Shown here: one piece after another, positions 7,999 to 16,100 of the stretch
Layout: every line of letters starts with the position of its first letter
How positions within the stretch are numbered: position 1 is the first letter of the stretch
DNA from: an uncultured Bacteroidales bacterium
GTDB lineage: Bacteria; Bacteroidota; Bacteroidia; Bacteroidales; Bacteroidaceae
Direction: 5' to 3'
DNA length: 64,000 bases
Assembly (NCBI GenBank): GCA_902787555.1
Contig: CADAGO010000010.1
Coordinates: 22,506 to 86,505, forward strand
Notes under the pieces: generated by a model
Seen by the model: only the letters and a program-made list of their open reading frames with translations
The model's database searches: none
Told to the model about the DNA's origin: nothing
Made by a program: the position numbers and the translations under genes

Positions 7999-10218
7999 TT
8001 ACTCTTTCATCTTCTCATATATCTTCAGCACATCCTGCGTATCCACGATGCCGTCTCCGTTTACATCCTCAGCAGTTTGTGCGTTTGGCTCTTTGCCTGC
8101 CAGCATGAAATCATAGATGCGAAGCACATCCTGCGTATCTACCACGCCATCCTGATTTACATCTTCTTTCACTGGGAGATTCTCCTTATTGGTGCGGATG
8201 CGTACCTGACGTTTGTGGCTGAATGCATAGTTGTCTTTCTGAACGGTGCAGGTGAGGTTCACCAAGACGATGGTATCGCCATCTGCCACGTAGGGCACCA
8301 TCAGTTTGCCTTCATCGGTCATCAGGTCGGGATGGCTCGAAGTCCAGTAGGTGTTGGCTCCGTACCTCAGCCCGTTGAAACTGAGGTTGATGTCGGCCTT
8401 GACGATTTGACGGTTTGTGAAAGGTATGTTGTCCTTCACGACGTTCGTGTAGTTATAGTCCACTGCATAGTTGCCGTCCATGTTGCTACCCCAGATACTT
8501 ACACCTGCTGCAGAGATGGCTGTGAAACAGATGGTTGTTGCATTTGTTTCGCTGTACACCTGAGGTGCCACCACTCCATAGTATTCCACAGCGGCTGTTG
8601 AGGCTGTTCCCTTAGGGCGAATCTTCAGGGTGATGAACGATGTGCCGGCTTTGTGTCGCCATGTGCCGACATAGTCGCCCGATACGCTGCCGTTTATTTT
8701 CAACACTGCAATACCAGGAGCCGAGAAGGCATTATTCGCAAAATCCATTTTGTAGGGGTGCATCATCACCTGATAGGTGCCGATGATCTGCTCCTTTGTA
8801 CAGATTTCTGTCGTGTCAATCATCCCTTGGGTGTATTGTGCGTTCACTCCTTTCAAACCTGTGAATTCAAAAGGTGAAGCCACCAACCATCCTTTCTCGT
8901 TGACAAACAACTGATGCACGCGGTTCTGGAATCCTTCGTTGCCTGAGTTGAATCGTGTGTGATAAATAAGGTATGCCCGTCCGTCACCGTCTAGAAGTAC
9001 TGAGTTGTGTCCTTGGCTCATCTCGGCGAATTGCATCGTATCCCATTGGTGCGAACCAAGAATCTTCATGCCACGCGTAGTGCCGGCACTGGGTCCGTAG
9101 TTCATCATGTAGTTGGGGAAGATGGCACTTGTGCTGCTGCCGTCGGTGTATGGACCATTGGGGTTCTTCGAGCGGTAGTAGTGCATCTCATATCCTTTCG
9201 ATGCTTCCAATCCGCCGTGGGTTACAAACAGGTAGTAGTATTTGCCGATATGTTCGATATATGCTCCTTCGCCCGATACGTAGTAGCCTCCGGCAATCTT
9301 CTTCCCGAAGTAGGGGTCGCTGGTTACACCGTCTGAATCGTTGTTGTTGCCTGGATAGGTGGTGGTGTAGTCGCGTAAACCGGTTTCTTTATCTAATTTC
9401 AGAATGAAGATACCGCCGCTCCACGAACCGTAAGCCATCCACAATTCACCTTCTTCGTCGAAGAACACACATGGATCGATGTTGTTTGGCCAGCGGCGTC
9501 CCCAGTTGCCGCCTACGTTGTAACGGGCAGGCAGGCTTGACTGTGTGCCAATCACCAACTCCAGGTCGGTCTGCTTATATGTCTGGTTCTTGGGGTCGGC
9601 CCATTGGAAACCCGAATATACCACAGGACCCTGATACACATACGGCCCTGTAATCTTGTCGGCAGTCAGCAGGGCGATGACAGAACGCCAGTTGTCGCCG
9701 TTCAGACTCATATACATGCACCATTTCCCCATGTGAGGGTTCCACACTACATCGGGTGCCCATTGGTTGCCGCCCAATGAAGGATTCTTCTCTGTATAGC
9801 GCCATGTTTCACTGTCAAATGGTCCGAAGTCCACTTCCGTTTCCTGTCCGCTCTTTAAGATCTTCACCTTCTTTGTTTGGTTTGTCTTGAACACACCTGC
9901 AAAGTTGGTGGTTGATGTCACACTTCCATTCGCTTGTACGATGCCGTATGTCCACGATTGTCCCGACCAGTTTTTCATGTCCGTAGAACGGGCGCAGGCG
10001 CGATGTGAGCCAAAGATGTAATAAGTCTTTGCTCCTGTTGACGTATTCAGGTCAACTACAATCGACGGATCGTGTACACTCGCTCTGCTTGCTCCGGATG
10101 TCTTGTAAACTGTTCCCATCTGTGCCGTTTTCATCCAGATGATGCTGTCGCCATCGTATGCTAATGTAGAGGTTATCGTTGTGGCGATTGTCGTGATAGT
10201 TAGTAATAGTCTTCTCAT
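7999..10218 (-). CDS. Secreted GH43 arabinanase-like glycosidase with C-terminal dockerin-like repeats
   Basis: Five-bladed beta-propeller glycoside hydrolase, probably attacking arabinan side chains of pectin. The start is placed at the ATG at 10218, which begins a clean signal peptide (MRRLLLTITTIATTITSTLA); an upstream ATG at 10245 adds a charged prefix. GH43-type motifs: ASVHDPSIV (catalytic base Asp region), NIDPCVFFDEEGELWMAYGS, SGEGAYIEHIGKYYYLF and QGHNSVLLDGDG. After the propeller come beta-rich domains. The last about 60 residues hold two calcium-loop repeats (DVNQDGVVDTQDVLRIYDFM and DVNGDGIVDTQDVLKIYEKM), the duplicated F-hand pattern of type I dockerins. The specific GH43 subfamily and substrate are inferred. 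Confidence 0.88.
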   Translation of the reverse strand: MRRLLLTITTIATTITSTLAYDGDSIIWMKTAQMGTVYKTSGASRASVHDPSIVVDLNTSTGAKTYYIFGSHRACARSTDMKNWSGQSWTYGIVQANGSVTSTTNFAGVFKTNQTKKVKILKSGQETEVDFGPFDSETWRYTEKNPSLGGNQWAPDVVWNPHMGKWCMYMSLNGDNWRSVIALLTADKITGPYVYQGPVVYSGFQWADPKNQTYKQTDLELVIGTQSSLPARYNVGGNWGRRWPNNIDPCVFFDEEGELWMAYGSWSGGIFILKLDKETGLRDYTTTYPGNNNDSDGVTSDPYFGKKIAGGYYVSGEGAYIEHIGKYYYLFVTHGGLEASKGYEMHYYRSKNPNGPYTDGSSTSAIFPNYMMNYGPSAGTTRGMKILGSHQWDTMQFAEMSQGHNSVLLDGDGRAYLIYHTRFNSGNEGFQNRVHQLFVNEKGWLVASPFEFTGLKGVNAQYTQGMIDTTEICTKEQIIGTYQVMMHPYKMDFANNAFSAPGIAVLKINGSVSGDYVGTWRHKAGTSFITLKIRPKGTASTAAVEYYGVVAPQVYSETNATTICFTAISAAGVSIWGSNMDGNYAVDYNYTNVVKDNIPFTNRQIVKADINLSFNGLRYGANTYWTSSHPDLMTDEGKLMVPYVADGDTIVLVNLTCTVQKDNYAFSHKRQVRIRTNKENLPVKEDVNQDGVVDTQDVLRIYDFMLAGKEPNAQTAEDVNGDGIVDTQDVLKIYEKMKE

Positions 10219-10253
10219 GTTTCCTTTTTTTAGGCACTTAGCCATATTCCCTG

Positions 10254-10261
10254 CGAAATTA
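10254..10261 (-). promoter_or_regulatory. Candidate -7 element for the GH43-malQ-S9-rha unit
   Basis: TAATTTCG on the minus strand, a variant of the TAnnTTTG element, about 36 bases before the chosen GH43 start. No clear -33 box is visible. If real, it could drive the whole six-gene block. Confidence 0.35.
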
Positions 10262-10313
10262 CAAAGAAAAACTGAAACTACCTAATAAATAGGCGGAAAA
10301 CTGTCGTTCAGAG

Positions 10314-10350
10314 ATAAAAAATCCCCGCTGGGCTTCACAACCAAGCGAGG
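10314..10350 (-). terminator. Rho-independent terminator after the acyl-CoA synthetase
   Basis: Minus strand: CCTCGCTTGG, loop, CCCAGCGGGG (10323-10350), then ATTTTTTATC. A ten-base stem with one mismatch followed by a T run, 50 bases after the stop at 10401. Confidence 0.85.
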
Positions 10351-10400
10351 ACAAGTCACTTTTTAATTATCCAATAACCAAAAATGTATTTATTTTTTTG

Positions 10401-12080
10401 CTATTTGTTTTCGTCTTTGCGGATGGCTACGCGTCGTATCTTACCACTGATGGTTTTGGGAAGTTCATCGACGAACTCGATGATGCGCGGAGCCTTGTAT
10501 GCAGCAGTGACGCTCTTCACATGTTCTTTCAGCTCATGAGGGAAACTGCGCTTCTGCTTCATGTGCTCCCATCCCTTGGCGAGCACCACAGTGGCTTTCA
10601 CCGCCTGCCCACGTTGTGGGTCGGGCACTGCTGTGACAGCACATTCGAGCACGGCTGGGTGGGTCATCAGGGCACTTTCGACTTCGAATGGGCCAATGCG
10701 ATATCCGGCACTCTTAATCACGTCGTCGTGACGTCCTACATACCAGTAATAGCCGTCTGCGTCGCGTGTGGCAAGGTCGCCTGTGTGGTAGTATCCGTCA
10801 TGCCATACTTCCTTGGTCAGCTCTGGGTTGCGGTAGTACTCGTTGAACAGGCCGATAGGAACCTTCTCTGCGGTACGTACTACAATTTCTCCCACTTCGT
10901 CTGTTCCCACTTCATGGCCGTCAATCATGAGATGGATGTCGTATTGCGGGTTGGGTTTGCCCATGCTGCCTGGCTTGACTTTCATCCAGCAGAAGGTGCC
11001 AAGCGTACAGGTCGTCTCTGTCTGGCCGAATCCCTCGTAGATGCGAAGGCCGGTCAGCTGGAAGAACTTGTCTGATACGGCAGGGTTGAGAGCTTCGCCT
11101 GCTGTGGTGACGTATGTCAGGGCGCTGAGGTCGTAGCGGCTGAGGTCTTCGCGGATAAGATAGCGATAAATCGTTGGCGGTGCGCAGAAAGAGGTAATGC
11201 GATAGGTTTCCATCCGTTTCAGTACATCGGCAGGACGGAATATATCGTGGTCATACACGAAGATGGCAGCACCGACAATCCACTGTCCGTAGAGCTTACC
11301 CCACACAGCCTTTCCCCATCCCGTGTCCGACACGGTGAAATGCAGGCTGTCGGGCTTTACGTTGTGCCAGAATGCAGCAGTCGTGAGGTGTCCGAGGGCA
11401 TAGTTGTAGTCGTGGATAACCATCTTCGGTTCACCGCTGGTGCCGCTTGTGAAATACATGATCATGTGATCCTGTGCGCCTCCGTAGTGAATGCGTCGCA
11501 GCTCTGCCACTGTAGGGTCGATGGCCCCGTGTCCTTCCTGAATGTCTTCTTCCGTCAGCGCAAGCCACCCTTCAGGTACTTCAGGGCCGATGCTGATGCG
11601 TTGTTCCACGGATGGACATTCCGGATAGGCATCATTGATATGTTCGATAATCTCTTCGTCGCCACAAGCAATGATGGTCTTGATGTCTGCCTCGTGGCAA
11701 CGATAGATAATGTCCTTGTCAGTCAGCAGGTAGGTGGCAGGGATGACCACTGCTCCTATCTTATGCAGCGCAATGATGAGCGGCCAGAATTGGTAGCGGC
11801 GCTTGAGGATACACATCACCATATCGTCTTTCTTGATACCGATACCCGTGAGGTACGACACAATATTGTCGCTCATTCGCTTCATGTCAGCAAACGTATA
11901 GCGACGTTCTTCGCCCTTGTCATTCGTCCATAGTAGTGCAAGCTTTTCTGGCTCTTCCTCTGCCCAGCGATCCATCACATCGTAGGCAAAGTTGAAGCGC
12001 GGAGGAATATTGAACTCGAAGTTGCGTTCAAAGTCTTCCATGCTACTAAATTCTGCCTGTTTTAAGAAATGCTCAATCAT
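10401..12080 (-). CDS. Acyl-CoA synthetase (AMP-forming), medium-chain/acetyl type
   Basis: ANL-superfamily ligase that activates a carboxylic acid with ATP to an acyl-adenylate and then the CoA thioester. The start is the ATG at 12080 (MIEHFLKQ); the frame stays open upstream only to a TTG. Motifs: the P-loop YFTSGTSGEPKMV, then EGFGQTET, the adenylate-binding YHTGDLATRDADGYYWYVGR, the hinge GYRIGPFEVE, and KTISGKIRR with the catalytic C-terminal lysine. At about 559 residues it resembles the ACSM-like enzymes of Bacteroidetes. The substrate (acetate, propionate, butyrate or an aromatic acid) cannot be read from the motifs. It is a single-gene unit with its own terminator, promoter and a long upstream region with repeated octamers. 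Confidence 0.92.
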   Translation of the reverse strand: MIEHFLKQAEFSSMEDFERNFEFNIPPRFNFAYDVMDRWAEEEPEKLALLWTNDKGEERRYTFADMKRMSDNIVSYLTGIGIKKDDMVMCILKRRYQFWPLIIALHKIGAVVIPATYLLTDKDIIYRCHEADIKTIIACGDEEIIEHINDAYPECPSVEQRISIGPEVPEGWLALTEEDIQEGHGAIDPTVAELRRIHYGGAQDHMIMYFTSGTSGEPKMVIHDYNYALGHLTTAAFWHNVKPDSLHFTVSDTGWGKAVWGKLYGQWIVGAAIFVYDHDIFRPADVLKRMETYRITSFCAPPTIYRYLIREDLSRYDLSALTYVTTAGEALNPAVSDKFFQLTGLRIYEGFGQTETTCTLGTFCWMKVKPGSMGKPNPQYDIHLMIDGHEVGTDEVGEIVVRTAEKVPIGLFNEYYRNPELTKEVWHDGYYHTGDLATRDADGYYWYVGRHDDVIKSAGYRIGPFEVESALMTHPAVLECAVTAVPDPQRGQAVKATVVLAKGWEHMKQKRSFPHELKEHVKSVTAAYKAPRIIEFVDELPKTISGKIRRVAIRKDENK

Positions 12081-12205
12081 GCTTGTCCTTATTTTTTTGT
12101 CTTTGTCTTGAAATGCGATTACTCGGCATCGTTCAAACAAAACTTTACTTCGTTCGGCCTGAGTTCATGACGAAGGCTGCACTCTCTTCATCGCATTTTC
12201 GATTG

Positions 12206-12213
12206 CAAATTTA
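12206..12213 (-). promoter_or_regulatory. Candidate promoter -7 element for the acyl-CoA synthetase
   Basis: TAAATTTG on the minus strand matches TAnnTTTG; a TTG lies about 17 bases further upstream (12230-12232). It predicts a 5' leader of about 120 bases that contains several short inverted repeats. Confidence 0.5.
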
Positions 12214-12281
12214 CTGCAATTCTTTTAAACAATAATAATGTATAAGCAACTTTTTTCTGAAAATTCACAAGATTTTTTTGA

Positions 12282-12451
12282 GTGTGCAACAAATTACGCC
12301 TGTTTTTGCACACTTGGTAAAAACTGCGTGTATTTTGATGTGTAAAGTTGTTTAAGCATTGCTGTGTGGCATTTCCGTTGTTTTGCACACAACACATGCA
12401 ATGTGGGTATTTCCTGCCCAGAAAACAACCTGCCACCATCAGTGTGTGCAA
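12282..12451. promoter_or_regulatory. Cluster of four GTGTGCAA octamers upstream of the acyl-CoA synthetase
   Basis: Exact copies of GTGTGCAA at 12282-12289 and 12444-12451, and of its complement TTGCACAC at 12306-12313 and 12383-12390. They lie about 70-240 bases upstream of the proposed promoter. The first two face each other as an inverted pair. A transcription-factor operator array is the inference; no matching regulator is recognised in the window. Confidence 0.45.
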
Positions 12452-12842
12452 TTTTTTATACACTTCAATCAACTTTACCTTCACATTCACCCTACCAGGC
12501 TCACTAGTAGCATCTTGTGTCTTCCCAAGGAGTGAAACGGTAAGAAAAATGCAGAAAAACAGTGCTTTTTAGCATCGCAAATAGCACAAATTGGAACAGA
12601 TTACCTCAGCATAGTTAGATCAATTTTCACTCCGCACTCAATTTTCATTATTTTCTCTTTTCTGGGGTTCTAAGCAGATAATAATAGGGGAGTGAATGCA
12701 ATAAATATTACAAATATTGCAAATACCACTAAGTCAATATTGCGAATACTACACATTTAATGTTGTTAATATTACACATTACAAATATTACATATTACAT
12801 GCAACTTCAGTTAGTCTCAAATATTTATCTATAAATTTTGCT
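12452..12842. other. Gene-poor AT-rich spacer
   Basis: No convincing gene. From about 12695 to 12810 the sequence is low complexity, with repeated AATATTACAAATATT-like units. Short open frames here have no recognisable motif and unremarkable composition. Confidence 0.6.
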
Positions 12843-13108
12843 ATTTTACGCCAACCCTTGGACGCTATCACAAAACACAGTGACAAAGATGACTCCGTAA
12901 AATGCGGACTTATCGATTCTCTTTGAACGATTCGTTCTCTCAGCCAAACATGGAGCCGGCATGGAAGAAAGTTAACGGGGGAAATTTTTCCCTCGTTGAC
13001 TACTGTGACTCGAAAGGTGAACGCAGACCTTGCTATTCTCTTACAAAAACCGAGTGCCTGTACATCGCCACGAAGTTAAACAACGAGGCCTTTAACCCGA
13101 ATCGGTCA
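12843..13108 (+). pseudogene. Decayed phage antirepressor / Rha-like regulatory protein remnant
   Basis: Two fragments in different frames. Frame one (12843-12926) encodes PLDAITKHSDKDDSVKCGLI and ends in a stop; it resembles the BRO-N domain of phage antirepressors, which typically read ...AI..HVDEDD.... Frame two (in an open frame 12902-13117) encodes MEPAWKKVNGG, NFSLVDYCDSKGERRPCYS and LTKTECLYIATKLNNEA, a pattern typical of Rha/KilA-type phage regulatory proteins of Bacteroidetes. The second fragment stops matching at NNEA, just before an inverted repeat. No start, DNA-binding C-terminus or other phage gene is present, so this is a remnant. The assignments are from memory of the families and are moderate. 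Confidence 0.5.
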
Positions 13109-13132
13109 CTATCATAACGATAATGACCGATT
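13100..13132. repeat. Perfect-looking hairpin between the phage remnant and the A2M-like gene
   Basis: Arms AATCGGTCACTATC and GATAATGACCGATT with one mismatch and a five-base loop. There is no T run, so it is not a classic terminator, but it lies 43 bases beyond the stop of the minus-strand gene at 13175 and may end its transcript. It also coincides with the truncation point of the phage-like fragment. Confidence 0.6.
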
Positions 13133-13174
13133 AGGGATTGTTTTGTATTCATCATAGATAGCGTTTTTAGGCCT

Positions 13175-16100
13175 TTATTCCCCAACTACGACTTTGTCAC
13201 CTCCTGAGTGTCCAACATATTCGGGGGCGTAGGCGCATTGTGCTGTAGCGATGCCTGCGAGGTATTCTCCGGTGCGGGTCACGTAGAACTCGAGGTCGTA
13301 GGTGAGGCTTCCCTTGCGGAAGGTGTCGAAGAAGACATCGGTGAATGAGTCGTGACGTGCTACATAGCCTCCGAGACCTCCCATGCGGCGATAGCCAGAG
13401 AGTTGGTTGGTGGGTTCGAAGCAGGCTGGATGCTGGCTGCGAATCTGTACGAAGTCGAAGTCGCGGTCGGCCTTGATGGTGAGGCGTACGGTCACCTTAT
13501 CGCCAATCTTCAGGGTGCGGTCGAGGTCTTTCCCATCGACCATGATGCGACGTGTGATCTGCAACTCGCCTGATGACTGGTTCTTGAGGTTTGCCAGCTC
13601 TTCGTTGAACTGTGTGTAAACAGCTCCCCAAGAGATGGATGACGGTCCGCGGTCGAATGCTTCGTCGCCTGTGAGGGCTTCGGTTGATTGTACATTCAGC
13701 TGATGGATGCCATTTGCGATGAGATTGTCTGCCACTTGCGTCCTCACGTATCCCAGTTGTTCGGCAAGGAACTTGGTGGTGTCGATGGGTGTGGAGAGAC
13801 GTGAGCCGTCGAGCGAGAAGAGAGGAAGTGTGCGGTTGCTCAGGGCTGCCTTATCCTTGTCGTTCTCAATCAGGAACTGCACCGCTCCGATGGTGTTCAT
13901 TGGGTTGTCCCACTGCTGGCTTTGTTTCTGACGGAGGAGCCATACCTGCATGTCGGCAAGGAGGGTGGGTCGGTCTTTTCGCTCAGAGCTGCGGATGGAG
14001 TTCATGGCTGCCAACTGGGTTGGAATCTTGTTGTCGCGCCATGAGTACTCTGCCTTATCGGTAGCGTAGTAGCGTCCCATACCTGGCTTGGTGATGCTGT
14101 ATTCGACTGCTGACTGCAAGAACTCATCTGCCTTCTTTGTGTGTCCGAAAGCGCGCAGGATGAAAGCACCGTTGGACTTGCCATAGATGGTGAGCGTGCG
14201 TGTCTGCTTCTCCAGTTCTTTCAGGTACTCTTCGCGCATCTTCTTCAGGTCGCTACTGACTTTACGATTGGGCATCATGGCACAGAGGTAGAGGTAGCGC
14301 AGCACTCGCTCGGATGGGTAGGGCTTGATTTTCTGGCGCTTCATTTCCTGATAGTCTTTGAGGTTTTTCTTGTCGAGATATGACAGGCCTTCTCTCAGCA
14401 TCTGTTCTACCTGATTGTCTTCGGATGCCAGGTAGATGAGGTTTTCACAAACGGCTTCTGTGATATAATAGCTTCCTTCCATTCCGTCGAACCAACTCCA
14501 TGAGCCGTCGTTGTTCTGCAGATGTTGCAGGCGCATCTTAGCGGTCTTGATGCGTAAGGTCATGAGTTGCTCGTCGAAGAAGTCGATGAGTTCGGCTCGC
14601 TGGTTCTTCTCCTTGAGTGCTTCACGTACCCAGGGTGATTCCTGCAGGTCGATGTCCTTGAGGTCTTGGTTGTTGCTGAGTTGTGCATCGCTCTCGACAG
14701 TTTGGCTCTTCAGAATCTCTTGGAAATTCGGAATCTGCTTTGCGAAACGGCTGGCATACGTGTTGGCGTAGAGCGAAGCAGCAAAGCATGGGGCATTGTC
14801 ATGCTCAGGCAGTTTGATGCCTTCGAGTGCTTCGATGACCATCCATGAAGGATTGGTGGTGAACTCAAGTACCATACGCTTCTTGGTGGCTGTCGAACTG
14901 TTCTCGTTGAACAGGCTGTTGAGGTCCACGTTCTTGTTTTCGCCTCGATAGACATAGAACGGTGCGGTCTCTGTCACATACTTCTTCGATGAGAGTACGG
15001 GCAGGTAGTTGCGCTCGCCGTCGGAGAAGTTATCGCTCTCTGCCGTTATTTCACAGATAAGGAGCGGATAGCGGTCGGACACGTTGTAGTTGAAGGTGAC
15101 CTGTGCAGTCTTGTCTGCCTCTACGCTTACTTGTTTGGTGTCTTTCCAGATGACCTCATCGGTCTCGGCATCCTTGATGATGAAATACACGGTGGCTGTC
15201 TGCAACAGTTCGCTCTGATTGATGACGCGTGAAGCAATGCTGACCTTATCGCCTTCGCGAACGAAGCGTGGCATGTTGGGTTGCAGCATGAAGTCTTTCT
15301 TTGCCACGATGGTGGTGTCGACGTTTCCGTAGCGTACATCCTTCGTGTGGGCGAATCCCATGAACTGCCAGCGTGTGAGGCTTTCAGGAAGGGTGAAGCT
15401 GATATGTACATCACCGTTTTCGTCGGTGAGGAGGTGAGGGTAGAAGAAGGCTGTCTCGGCAAAGTTGCTACGCATCTCAACCTTTGGAATCGCTCCATCA
15501 TCAAGCCCGTTGTCTAAACCTAAACCAGCAAGGCGCTTTGTCTGATTGTTTCCTAAATCACCGCTATCCATCGTGATATCGAGTCCAGCTATACGTCCTT
15601 GCAGGGCTTCATCGACAGAGGTCATTGCCAGTCCTTCGAACTCTTCCATATTGATGGCCTCTGCTACAACCTTTCTCTCCAAAGCGATAGGGGCACCTGC
15701 GCCTCTCAGGCGCATGTCGCTCCTGTATAAAATAGGACGGATACCCAGGTAAGAGAAATAGGATGTCAGCTCGTCATACTCTCTGTTCATCCATTCTAGC
15801 GACTTAATGCGTTTGGAGATGGAGAAGTGGGTTCTGAAGTTTTTATTGGTAATGTTGAAATATCCACGATCGATAATCAGGTAGTTGTTGATGTAGAAGT
15901 ACCAAGCGTTGCGTGCAAATTCATCGAGCGATGCATCGTACATCGTTGCCATCATCTCGGCTGCATTCACAGGTCGGCCGTTGTGGTCCTTCACGGTCAG
16001 TATCCATGTTTCCTTCTGACCTGGAGTGAGTTTGTCGCGGAACGACTTCCATGTGAAGCGCAGATTGTCGTTTGGCTTTGAATAGTTGAAGGTGTATGAG

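Noticed and set aside
12282-12451. GTGTGCAA cluster read as DnaA boxes of a replication origin
   Set aside because: The octamer does not match TTATCCACA, and no dnaA, dnaN or related genes are nearby.
12188-12490. Open frame of 100 residues on the minus strand upstream of the acyl-CoA synthetase
   Set aside because: It lies over the proposed promoter and the octamer cluster, has no recognisable motif and an odd Cys/Asn/Gln composition; treated as non-coding.
13100-13132. Hairpin read as a standard rho-independent terminator
   Set aside because: No T run follows on either strand; listed only as an inverted repeat.
15546-15752. Evidence that the A2M-like gene is a true TonB receptor
   Set aside because: Only a short plug-like motif is present; there is no 22-strand barrel and no receptor C-terminus.
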